Shown: positions 1 to 5,313 of the stretch, in pieces
Layout of the letters: each line of letters opens with the position of its first letter
Position numbering within the stretch: the stretch's first letter is position 1
Origin: an uncultured Clostridia bacterium
GTDB taxonomy: Bacteria > Bacillota > Clostridia > Christensenellales > Pumilibacteraceae
Direction: 5' to 3'
Length of the DNA stretch: 5,313 nucleotides
NCBI GenBank assembly: GCA_900553555.1
Contig: USEG01000069.1
Coordinates: 1 to 5,313 of the forward strand
Notes under the pieces: generated by a model
Told to the model about the DNA's origin: nothing
The model's input: the letters and a program-made list of their open reading frames with translations, nothing else
Database searches by the model: none
Program-made: the position numbers and the translations under genes

Positions 1-93
1 CTGGGCGACAGCGTAGTGATTAAAGTGGACGAAGTCGCGGGCGACAGAATCAATTTTTCCCTCTGCAGTGACGCGGAAAAACAAGACTCTTAA
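1..93 (+). CDS. C-terminal end of an S1-domain RNA-binding protein, possibly ribonuclease R (partial)
   Basis: Frame 1 is open from the window edge to a TAA and gives 30 residues, beginning LGDSVVIKVDEV and ending in a short polar tail. The pattern 'LGD-x-V-x-(I/V)-K-V-x-x-V ... D-R-I-x-F-S-L' is the last two strands of an S1 (OB-fold) RNA-binding domain. In RNase R of Firmicutes the S1 domain sits near the C-terminus and ends in a similar 'YRLGD...V...IDF.L' stretch, so RNase R (a 3'-5' exoribonuclease that degrades structured RNA) is the leading guess. Other S1 proteins, such as an S1-like ribosomal protein or a PNPase-type enzyme, also end this way. No catalytic part lies inside the window. 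The S1 call is fairly safe; the RNase R identity is inference. Confidence 0.6.
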   Translation: MGDSVVIKVDEVAGDRINFSLCSDAEKQDS

Positions 94-121
94 AGAAATG
101 TTGTCTTTCGCGGCGCGGTAT

Positions 122-144
122 GGCGGCGCATAAAATCTGCCGCC
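122..144 (+). other. Possible stem-loop between the S1 gene and the next gene
   Basis: GGCGGC (122-127) can pair with GCCGCC (139-144) around an 11-nt AT-rich loop, giving a 6-bp GC stem. No T-run follows, so it is not a standard intrinsic terminator. It could be an mRNA-stability or processing hairpin between the S1 gene and the downstream small gene. A stem this short can arise by chance in GC-rich DNA. Confidence 0.25.
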
Positions 145-182
145 TGAAGGCATAATATCCTCGTTGACGATATATTCGTTGT

Positions 183-187
183 GGAGG
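183..187 (+). promoter_or_regulatory. Ribosome binding site that fixes the start at 193
   Basis: GGAGG lies five bases upstream of the ATG at 193. An in-frame GTG at 181 would extend the protein by four residues, but it would place this Shine-Dalgarno core inside the coding region and leave the GTG with no comparable site in front of it. ATG 193 is therefore preferred. Confidence 0.8.
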
Positions 188-192
188 TATTT

Positions 193-708
193 ATGTTAAA
201 TTTATTGTCACTGCTTTTTAGTCTCATGGTAGCCCCGCCCCCGAGAAAATATGCGGCGGCGCCGGCCGTATGCGAAAAATCTATAGTTGTCCCGCACAAA
301 AAAATACAGCCCAGGACTTCTCCGGCGTCTTATGGCGACGTCACGGCGGATGAGAGTTTCGGCGCGGACGAGTACGCGTTAAAAAAACAGGAGCTGGATA
401 AAAAATACGCGAGAAGAGCGTATTTGCGCGAAAAAATGGTCGCCGAACTTGCCGATTTTTTGGCGGACTACGAGGAATATGCGGCTATCAGCAAAAGATA
501 TTCGCACGAATTGCGCGCGCTTACGGGCGAATTTTACGGAGAAGCAGCGCTTGCGCCCCGACCGTATATTCCGGACGAAGAAAGCGGCAAAAACGAGCAG
601 TCCGAAGGGGAAGTCGTTCAGCCCGGCGACGGCACCGTTCCGCGCCCTATGCCTCCTCAGCCGCGTCTGCCGGAAAAAGGCGAAGACAATGCGGGCGGCA
701 GCGACTGA
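193..708 (+). CDS. Uncharacterised protein with hydrophobic N-terminus, charged helical centre and acidic Pro-rich tail
   Basis: I do not recognise this 171-residue protein. Residues 1-14 (MLNLLSLLFSLMVA) are hydrophobic but lack the usual leading positive charge; a Pro/Ala-rich stretch follows to about residue 26. This could be a weak signal peptide or membrane anchor; Cys27 is not in a proper lipobox. Residues about 57-120 are rich in Lys, Arg, Glu, Ala and Leu with regular hydrophobic spacing and are probably helical, perhaps a short coiled coil. Residues 121-171 are low-complexity, rich in Pro, Glu, Gly and Asp, and probably disordered. No catalytic motif is visible. It begins 99 bases after the S1 gene with no clear promoter between them, so it may share that transcript, and a strong terminator follows. 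The good ribosome site and codon pattern like the neighbours argue for a real gene, likely envelope-associated and lineage-specific. Confidence 0.7.
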   Translation: MLNLLSLLFSLMVAPPPRKYAAAPAVCEKSIVVPHKKIQPRTSPASYGDVTADESFGADEYALKKQELDKKYARRAYLREKMVAELADFLADYEEYAAISKRYSHELRALTGEFYGEAALAPRPYIPDEESGKNEQSEGEVVQPGDGTVPRPMPPQPRLPEKGEDNAGGSD

Positions 709-736
709 ACGGAAAAAAATAAGACAACAATCGTCG

Positions 737-773
737 AAAGCGTCGTTTTATCGATAATAAAGCGGCGTTTTTT
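737..773 (+). terminator. Strong rho-independent terminator
   Basis: A stem forms between 741-751 and 757-767 around a 5-nt loop (752-756). It has eleven consecutive pairs, two of them G-U type. It is followed by six T (768-773), which can also pair back with the AAAG at 737-740 to lengthen the stem. It lies 28 bases after the stop codon of the gene ending at 708 and ahead of the greA promoter, so it separates the left transcription unit from the greA-lysS unit. Confidence 0.88.
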
Positions 774-813
774 ATGTTGAATTGATAAAAATTGCGTCGG
801 GAGCGCAAAACAT

Positions 814-842
814 TTGACATATATTGCGCCAAGGTGTATAAT
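814..842 (+). promoter_or_regulatory. Consensus sigma-A promoter for the greA-lysS operon
   Basis: TTGACA (814-819) and TATAAT (837-842) both match the vegetative consensus exactly and are separated by the ideal 17 bases. Transcription would start near 849. Nothing upstream blocks it, since the previous unit ends at 773. Such a match predicts strong basal expression, fitting housekeeping genes. A short inverted repeat (TTGCG 792-796 with CGCAA 804-808) sits just upstream of the -35, and an 8-base palindrome GAACGTTC (863-870) lies just past the predicted start. Either could be an operator, but both are short enough to be chance. Confidence 0.9.
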
Positions 843-848
843 TATAAT

Positions 849-981
849 AATAGAAAACATTCGAACGTTCTTGCGTATAATGCGTAAGGCGCTTATTTTA
901 TTGTAACGGCATATGGCAGACGCTTAAATGTTTTCATGCGGCGCCCGGTTGTGACATGACAGGCCCGCGAGGAGATGTGAA
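849..981 (+). other. Predicted 5' untranslated leader of greA
   Basis: About 130 nt separate the predicted transcription start from the greA ATG. I see no convincing ORF, no terminator-like hairpin with a T-run, and no T-box signature, so the leader has no recognisable regulatory class. A second TATAAT-like hexamer (876-881) has no matching -35 at the right distance. The greA ribosome site AGGAG (970-974) ends the leader. Confidence 0.5.
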
Positions 982-1461
982 ATGATAAAAATTACCGCTG
1001 ACAAGAAGCAGGAACTTACGGAAAGATTAAAGTGGCTTGTGGACGAGGGCAGACGTGATGCCGTCGAAAAAATAAAAGAGGCGCGTTCCTTCGGCGATCT
1101 GTCCGAAAATTCGGAGTATGACATCGCGCGCGAACATCAGCGTAAAGTTGAAGAGGAAATTACCGAACTTACTAATGTTCTGGACGAAAAAAACCACGTC
1201 GTAATTGTGCCCAAAGACCACTACGATTGCGTAGAAGTGGGCTGCCAGGTGTGCATTCAGGATATGAAAACGCAGGAAAAAAAGACCTTTAAGCTGTTGG
1301 GAAAGTATGAGGCCGATCCGTATGCAGTTCCCAAAATAATAAGCGACGAGTCCCCCCTCGGCAAGGCGCTGCTCGGCAAAAAAGAAGGCGAATTTGCCAA
1401 TTTCGAAATCAAAAATTCGCGCACGAAGTATAAGATTCTTTCTATCACGAACGCGCTTTAA
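982..1461 (+). CDS. greA: Transcription elongation factor GreA
   Basis: GreA binds the secondary channel of RNA polymerase and stimulates cleavage of the backtracked transcript's 3' end, rescuing stalled complexes and improving fidelity. The 159 residues match the family's usual length of about 158. Residues 1 to about 75 form the N-terminal antiparallel coiled coil. Its tip carries the family signature EARSFGDLSENSEYDIARE (33-51), with the acidic pair D39 and E42 in the GDLxEN motif that coordinates the catalytic magnesium. The C-terminal FKBP-like domain contains 'ISDESPLGKALLGKKEGE', also diagnostic. The ATG at 982 is preceded by AGGAG with 7-base spacing. It is the first gene after the promoter at 814-842 and is followed after 40 bp by lysS, a pairing I recall from clostridial genomes. 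Nothing is missing or unusual; GreB is excluded by the overall family pattern in Firmicutes. Confidence 0.97.
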   Translation: MIKITADKKQELTERLKWLVDEGRRDAVEKIKEARSFGDLSENSEYDIAREHQRKVEEEITELTNVLDEKNHVVIVPKDHYDCVEVGCQVCIQDMKTQEKKTFKLLGKYEADPYAVPKIISDESPLGKALLGKKEGEFANFEIKNSRTKYKILSITNAL

Positions 1462-1485
1462 TGGCGCTACGGGCAAATAAAGCGC
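1453..1485 (+). repeat. 8-bp inverted repeat across the greA stop, just before the lysS ribosome site
   Basis: GCGCTTTA (1453-1460) is perfectly complementary to TAAAGCGC (1478-1485), with a 17-nt loop, and spans the greA stop codon. A second GCGCT at 1464-1468 can compete for the same AGCGC (1481-1485), so two exclusive stems are possible. No T-run follows. The lysS Shine-Dalgarno (1490-1495) starts four bases after the stem. A role in mRNA stability or in tuning lysS translation is possible but unproven. Confidence 0.45.
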
Positions 1486-1501
1486 AAACGGGAGGTTTGA
1501 C

Positions 1502-3001
1502 ATGGACGAGCAGAACAATGTACAAAACGCCGCCGAAGAAGATTTGGGCGAGCAGATGCAGATAAGGCGCGAAAAACTGGCGGCATTAAAACAAAACGGC
1601 GAAAATCCGTATGAGTGTACGTCTTTTTTAAGAACGTGTAATTCGGAAGATATCAAGTCCGATTTTGCCGCGTACGAAGGCAAAGAAGTGTCCGTAGCGG
1701 GCAGAATAATTTCGCGCAGAATGATGGGTAAAGCCAGCTTTTCGCATCTTCTTGACGAAAAAGGCGATTTGCAGATTTATGTAAAAATCGACAATGTGGG
1801 TCCCGAAGCATACGAAAAATGGAAGAAGATGATAGATATCGGCGACATTATCGGCGTAAAAGGCGTCGTATTTATGACGCACAAAGGCGAAATATCCGTG
1901 TCGGTTACCGAGATAACGCTGCTTACAAAGGCGCTTTTGCCTCTTCCTGAAAAGTGGCACGGTCTTAAAGACAGCGATCTTCGCTATCGTCAGCGTTATG
2001 TCGATCTCATCGCCAATCCCCAGGTCAAAAAATGTTTTGAAACGCGCAGCCGTATCATTTCGGCCATTCGCAGTCTTTTGGATTCGAAAGGCTTTATCGA
2101 GGTGGAAACGCCCATATTAAACACTATACCGGGCGGCGCCAGCGCGCGTCCTTTCGTCACGCATCACAACACGCTGGACATCGATATGTATATGCGTATA
2201 GCGCCCGAGCTGTACTTAAAGCGTCTTATAGTGGGCGGCTTTACAAAAGTGTACGAATTGGGCAAGATGTTCCGCAACGAAGGCATGGACATAAAGCACA
2301 ACCCCGAATTTACAATGATGGAGCTTTATCAGGCTTATGCCGACTACCACGATATGATGGACATCACCGAGGAGATATACCGTGCGGCGATAGACGCTGC
2401 CGGAGTGGGAAATAAAATAGTTTACGATGGCACGGAAATAGATCTCACAATGCCGTGGCCTCGCCTTACCATGCTGGAAGCCATAAAGAAGTACACCGGC
2501 GTAGATTATGACAAAATGGACGCGGGACAAGCTTTGGACGCGGCTAAAAAATTGGGCGTGGAGATAGACGAAAACAAGAAGGCTTGGGGTAACATCGTGT
2601 ACGCCACGTTTGACCAGCTGGTGGAAGAAAAACTCATTCAGCCCGTCTTTATTACCGATTATCCCGTGGAAGAGAGCCCGCTGGCAAAGCGCAGCAAAGA
2701 AGATCCGCGCCTTACGTACAGATTCGAATTCTTTATTTATGCGCGTGAAATGGGCAACGCTTACAGCGAGCTGAACGATCCGATAGATCAAAAAGAACGT
2801 TTCGAGCGCCAGGCGCGGTTAAGGGCGTCGGGCGACGACGAGGCGCAGATGACGGATGACGACTTTGTCACGGCGCTGGAATACGGACTGCCTCCGACAG
2901 GCGGTTTGGGTATAGGCATCGATCGTATGGTCATGCTGCTTACGGGCAGTTCGTCCATACGCGACGTAATGCTGTTCCCCACGATGAAACCCAAAAAATA
3001 A
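1502..3001 (+). CDS. lysS: Lysyl-tRNA synthetase, class II (LysRS2)
   Basis: Charges tRNA-Lys with lysine in the cytoplasm, using ATP. The protein has 499 residues, close to the roughly 490-505 usual for bacterial LysS. After a short polar N-terminal helix, residues about 62-145 form the OB-fold anticodon-binding domain (VSVAGRIISRR...LQIYVK). The class II catalytic core follows. Motif 1 lies around 198-210 (FIEVETPILNTIP) and is followed by GGASARPFVTHHN. Motif 2 is FRNEGMDIKHNPEFTMMELY (257-276), holding the FRxE that binds ATP. Motif 3 is GLGIGIDR (468-475). The protein ends in the typical LFPTMKP. The highly conserved RIAPELYLKRL (232-242) between motifs 1 and 2 confirms LysRS rather than AsnRS or AspRS. 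The ATG has GGGAGG upstream with 6-base spacing. It is probably cotranscribed with greA, and no T-box precedes it. All expected motifs are intact. Confidence 0.98.
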   Translation: MDEQNNVQNAAEEDLGEQMQIRREKLAALKQNGENPYECTSFLRTCNSEDIKSDFAAYEGKEVSVAGRIISRRMMGKASFSHLLDEKGDLQIYVKIDNVGPEAYEKWKKMIDIGDIIGVKGVVFMTHKGEISVSVTEITLLTKALLPLPEKWHGLKDSDLRYRQRYVDLIANPQVKKCFETRSRIISAIRSLLDSKGFIEVETPILNTIPGGASARPFVTHHNTLDIDMYMRIAPELYLKRLIVGGFTKVYELGKMFRNEGMDIKHNPEFTMMELYQAYADYHDMMDITEEIYRAAIDAAGVGNKIVYDGTEIDLTMPWPRLTMLEAIKKYTGVDYDKMDAGQALDAAKKLGVEIDENKKAWGNIVYATFDQLVEEKLIQPVFITDYPVEESPLAKRSKEDPRLTYRFEFFIYAREMGNAYSELNDPIDQKERFERQARLRASGDDEAQMTDDDFVTALEYGLPPTGGLGIGIDRMVMLLTGSSSIRDVMLFPTMKPKK

Positions 3002-3012
3002 GAGGATGTCAA

Positions 3013-3861
3013 ATGGACAATAAAGTAACGGGCGAACGCATAAAACAGCATCTTTATTACGACTGGTATAAGTACGTGGCACTTGCCATTGTATGTATAT
3101 TTGTATTTGTCGTCGCTTATGTCTGGTCGGGCAATTTGCGCAGTTATGAAGAGCTGGACGTCATGCTCACCTGTTACGACTTTTTCGATTCCGACTTTGA
3201 AGACGACGCCATGGACTATCTCAACGAAAACGCCGCCGGCAATATCGTAAAGCTTATAAGCGTACAGCACATTGCGCCGCAGTCGAATCTTTGGGCGGAA
3301 ACGCTTAGCACTTACGGATTCAGCGACAGGACGTCGTTTTTGATACTGCCCGAAAGCAAGATAGAAGAATGGGCGAGGACGTTTATGTGCATGTACAACG
3401 TCGCTATGCCCGGCGGCGTTTACAATGCGGACGTGTGGGGGAGAATCATTCCCGACGAGCTTAAAGATTTTTATTCGGTGCCGGAAAACGCGGCGGAGTA
3501 TTACGATCGCATGGACGACGTAAACGCGCGTTGCGACGCGGGCGAAATAACACAAGAGCAGCGCGATGAAGAGATTGCCGAAATATACGCCCAGCTCAAC
3601 GCTCTCAACGAAAATCTGTATTTTGCCGAGGATATAAACGGCATGCGCGGAGTATATGCTCTTCGCGTCGACAATCTCCAAAACGTCTCTTCTTATATAA
3701 GGTTCACCGACGACAATTATGAAGACGAGAAGTTTTATCTTGTGATGCATTACCGCAACGGCAATATCGGCGAATACGGTCTTAACGAAGAGACCTTCAA
3801 TCATTACGAGAGTTTTTATCTCATTCGGTTTTTCCTTACTCGTTACGGGGTGACCGAATGA
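3013..3861 (+). CDS. Uncharacterised single-pass membrane protein with acidic extracytoplasmic domain
   Basis: I do not recognise a named family. The 282 residues begin with a short cytoplasmic segment with basic residues and aromatic YYDWYKY (15-21), followed by one clear membrane helix (about 21-38, ALAIVCIFVFVVAYVW). N-in/C-out topology is predicted. The rest, about 240 residues, would lie outside the membrane; it is strongly acidic and rich in Tyr, Phe and Asn, with a likely helical Glu/Gln-rich section near 165-200. No lipobox, protease triad or binding motif is visible. Proteins with a similar 'YYxWYKY + TM' start occur as hypothetical proteins in Clostridia (recalled, not searched). 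The ATG follows an AGAGG site that overlaps the lysS stop codon, 11 bp away. The 3' end overlaps the next gene in an ATGA, so the two are probably translationally coupled. That points to shared expression, not proven shared function. Confidence 0.85.
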   Translation: MDNKVTGERIKQHLYYDWYKYVALAIVCIFVFVVAYVWSGNLRSYEELDVMLTCYDFFDSDFEDDAMDYLNENAAGNIVKLISVQHIAPQSNLWAETLSTYGFSDRTSFLILPESKIEEWARTFMCMYNVAMPGGVYNADVWGRIIPDELKDFYSVPENAAEYYDRMDDVNARCDAGEITQEQRDEEIAEIYAQLNALNENLYFAEDINGMRGVYALRVDNLQNVSSYIRFTDDNYEDEKFYLVMHYRNGNIGEYGLNEETFNHYESFYLIRFFLTRYGVTE

Positions 3862-4874
3862 GCATTTTTTCGCAGCTGAAAAAGATTGCCAAGGGATACA
3901 GTTATCACACGCCCGGGCACAAAGGCAAATTGTGCAGTCTTGACGGGACGGAAATAGAGGATATTTTTCCCGGCGACTGCATAGAAAGGGCTCAGGCTGC
4001 GGCTGCACGGCATTTCGGCGCAAAAAACGTGCGATTTCTCGTCAACGGTTCGAGTATCGGAGTCAAGAGCATGATAATGTCCGTCGGCGGGGACGTGCTT
4101 GCACCCGTAAACCGGCATCGCTCTGCGGACGAAGGCGCCGCCTTGGCGGGAGTAAAATTAAAGTTCATCGAAAACACATTAAATGACGGGCTGCCCATGC
4201 CCATAACCGCCGAAATGATCGAAAAGGCCTGTGCGGCGGATAAAAACATAAAAGCCGCGCTCGTTGTCAGTCCCGATTATTTCGGTTTTGCGGCAGACCT
4301 TGTAAAGATAAGAAAGGTGTGCGACAAATTGGGTATATATATGCTTGTGGACGCCGCGCACGGAGCGCATTTTGCCTCACGAGACAGCGGAGAAGACGCT
4401 CTTTTCCCCTTATCGGCGTCACGCATCGCCGACGCGTGCAACATGAGCGCGCACAAGACCATGTGCGCATATACTCAGACGGCGTATCTTGCCGTCAACA
4501 GCGACGCGCTGCTTGTCAAGACCGACGAGGCGTTAAAACTGCTCGGCACCACCAGTCCGTCGTATATTTTTATGGGACAGCTGGAAAAAGCCGTCGAATA
4601 CGAAGAGAAACACGCCCGTAAATACGACGCTTTATCGTGCGAAATACGCCGTATAAGCGGCGGCAATTTTATAAGGATAAAAAACGACGACCCTATGAGA
4701 GTCGTCGTGGACTTTTCGCCGTGCGGGCTTACGGGAGCACAAGCCGTCGCGACGCTGCGAAAAAGGGGAGTTTACGCCGAAATGGCGTCGGGAAACAAGG
4801 CGGTTTTTATATTTACGCTGTCGGACGGCGTCCGCGCCGTGCGTAAACTCGCCGGGGAGCTTAAAAGATTATGA
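3858..4874 (+). CDS. Compact Orn/Lys/Arg decarboxylase-like PLP enzyme (YaaO/SpeA-related), lacking the usual C-terminal domain
   Basis: A fold-type I PLP protein of the Orn/Lys/Arg decarboxylase family. Visible landmarks: HTPGHKG (17-23); the NGSS phosphate-binding region (63-66); VDAAHGAHF (164-172) with D165, expected to contact the PLP ring nitrogen; SAHKT (197-201) with K200 as the predicted Schiff-base lysine; and TSPSY (232-236). Family members such as Bacillus YaaO have about 480 residues. This one has 338 and stops where the C-terminal decarboxylase domain would normally begin. Other changes: the usual VDEAHGAHF has Ala at 166 instead of Glu; the usual RNxHKS reads VNRHRS (84-89); and the segment between HTPGHKG and the first helix is shortened. 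Substrate and activity are therefore uncertain. It could be an amino-acid decarboxylase, an altered PLP enzyme or a regulatory relative. The start overlaps the previous stop (ATGA), and its stop overlaps the tmk start. The order of this gene then tmk matches Bacillus yaaO-tmk. Confidence 0.85.
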   Translation: MSIFSQLKKIAKGYSYHTPGHKGKLCSLDGTEIEDIFPGDCIERAQAAAARHFGAKNVRFLVNGSSIGVKSMIMSVGGDVLAPVNRHRSADEGAALAGVKLKFIENTLNDGLPMPITAEMIEKACAADKNIKAALVVSPDYFGFAADLVKIRKVCDKLGIYMLVDAAHGAHFASRDSGEDALFPLSASRIADACNMSAHKTMCAYTQTAYLAVNSDALLVKTDEALKLLGTTSPSYIFMGQLEKAVEYEEKHARKYDALSCEIRRISGGNFIRIKNDDPMRVVVDFSPCGLTGAQAVATLRKRGVYAEMASGNKAVFIFTLSDGVRAVRKLAGELKRL

Positions 4875-5313
4875 CGGGAAAATTTGTGACATTGGAAGGC
4901 TGCGAGGGCGTTGGCAAATCGACGCAGCTGGCTAAACTGAAAGAATATCTGCAAAAAAGGGGCATAGACGCGGTCTTTACGCGTGAGCCGGGCGGCACCG
5001 CCCTATCCGAGCAGATAAGAGATATTATTCTCAATAAATTCAACACCGAAATGGACGCGGTTACCGAGCTGCTGCTTTACGAAGCGGCGCGCCGTCAGCA
5101 TACCGTGCAGTTTATCGCAGGCCGTCTTAAAGCCGGGCAAATAGTGATATGCGACAGGTATGCCGATTCGTCCGTGGCGTATCAAGGGTTTGCCCGCGGA
5201 CTGGGCGCCGACATCGTCAAAAAGCTCAACGCGCTTGCCATGGGAGACGTCAAAATAGATTTGACGCTGTTTCTCGACCTGCCGCCCGAAAAGGCGTTTT
5301 TGCGGAAAGGCGG
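4871..5313 (+). CDS. tmk: Thymidylate kinase (dTMP kinase), 5' part, runs off the window
   Basis: Phosphorylates dTMP to dTDP with ATP, an essential step in dTTP synthesis. The visible 147 codons (family usual length about 205-215) stay open to the window edge. The P-loop GCEGVGKST spans 10-18. TREPGGT (37-43) and the YEAARRQH region (70-77) belong to the dTMP-binding part. DRYADSSVAYQG (95-106) is the family DRY signature, and LFLDLPPE (133-140) is the strand leading to the lid. The P-loop has no Arg at the position used by eukaryotic type I enzymes, so the catalytic Arg is expected in the lid, just beyond the window, as in type II bacterial enzymes. The ATG overlaps the preceding stop (ATGA). 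A GGGGAG site (4854-4859) lies 11 bases upstream, rather far, so translation may depend partly on coupling to the gene before it. Confidence 0.96.
   Translation, partial: MTGKFVTLEGCEGVGKSTQLAKLKEYLQKRGIDAVFTREPGGTALSEQIRDIILNKFNTEMDAVTELLLYEAARRQHTVQFIAGRLKAGQIVICDRYADSSVAYQGFARGLGADIVKKLNALAMGDVKIDLTLFLDLPPEKAFLRKG

Noticed and set aside
164..169. TTGACG as a -35 element upstream of the gene at 193
   Set aside because: A -10 element at the correct distance would fall on 187-192, next to the start codon, and the bases there do not fit.
181..192. GTG at 181 as the start of the small protein gene
   Set aside because: It would put the GGAGG ribosome site inside the gene; the ATG at 193 has ideal spacing to that site.
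647..860. Two short - strand frames across the intergenic region
   Set aside because: They run through the terminator and the consensus promoter and have no convincing ribosome site or protein character.
861..872. Possible LexA (SOS) operator near the greA promoter
   Set aside because: Firmicutes SOS boxes have CGAAC and GTTCG-type halves separated by about four bases. Here GAAC and GTTC abut directly and the outer bases do not match.
849..981. T-box or lysine riboswitch controlling the lysS operon
   Set aside because: No T-box bulge sequence, no antiterminator/terminator pair and no T-run hairpin are seen in the leader, and it precedes greA, not lysS.
1027..1683. 218-codon open frame on the - strand opposite greA and lysS
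   Set aside because: greA and lysS are unmistakable here; the antisense product is low-information and Phe/Leu-rich, as expected of a shadow frame.
2788..4023. 411-codon open frame on the - strand
   Set aside because: It lies opposite parts of lysS, the membrane protein gene and the decarboxylase-like gene, all of which have better support (motifs, ribosome sites, ordered spacing). Its translation has no recognisable motif and looks like an antisense shadow.
1..5313. Mobile element, CRISPR array or phage/defence system
   Set aside because: No long direct or terminal repeats, no integrase/transposase-like protein and no spaced repeats were seen; gene content is housekeeping with uniform orientation.

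Overview
The window reads as a gene-dense chromosomal stretch of a Firmicutes bacterium, most likely an uncultured member of the class Clostridia with mid-range GC. This is inferred from strong GGAGG-type ribosome binding sites, a perfect-consensus vegetative promoter, an Orn/Lys/Arg-decarboxylase-like gene directly before thymidylate kinase (as in the Bacillus yaaO-tmk pair), and the greA-lysS pairing I recall from clostridial genomes. Every gene is on the + strand. I see no mobile element, CRISPR array, tRNA or rRNA.

Left block (1-773): the last 30 codons of a protein ending in an S1-type RNA-binding domain, possibly RNase R. It is followed by a small unrecognised protein (193-708) with a hydrophobic N-terminus, a charged helical centre and an acidic Pro-rich tail. 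A strong intrinsic terminator (737-773) closes this unit.

Control region (774-981): a sigma-A-type promoter with perfect -35 and -10 hexamers at 17-base spacing (814-842), then a leader of about 130 nt before greA.

Right block (982-5313, continuing out of the window): greA (transcript cleavage factor), lysS (class II lysyl-tRNA synthetase), a single-pass membrane protein of unknown function, a compact PLP-dependent Orn/Lys/Arg-decarboxylase-like protein, and the 5' part of tmk (dTMP kinase). Spacing tightens along the unit: 40 bp, 11 bp, then two 4-base ATGA overlaps. No terminator is visible between the genes, so this looks like one operon read from the promoter at 814-842. It joins transcription fidelity, tRNA charging and dTTP supply, with two poorly understood genes translationally coupled in the middle.

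Most of the window is conventional housekeeping DNA. The parts most worth a second look are the shortened, motif-altered decarboxylase-like protein with its coupled membrane-protein neighbour, the orphan protein at 193-708, and an 8-bp inverted repeat across the greA stop codon just before the lysS ribosome binding site.
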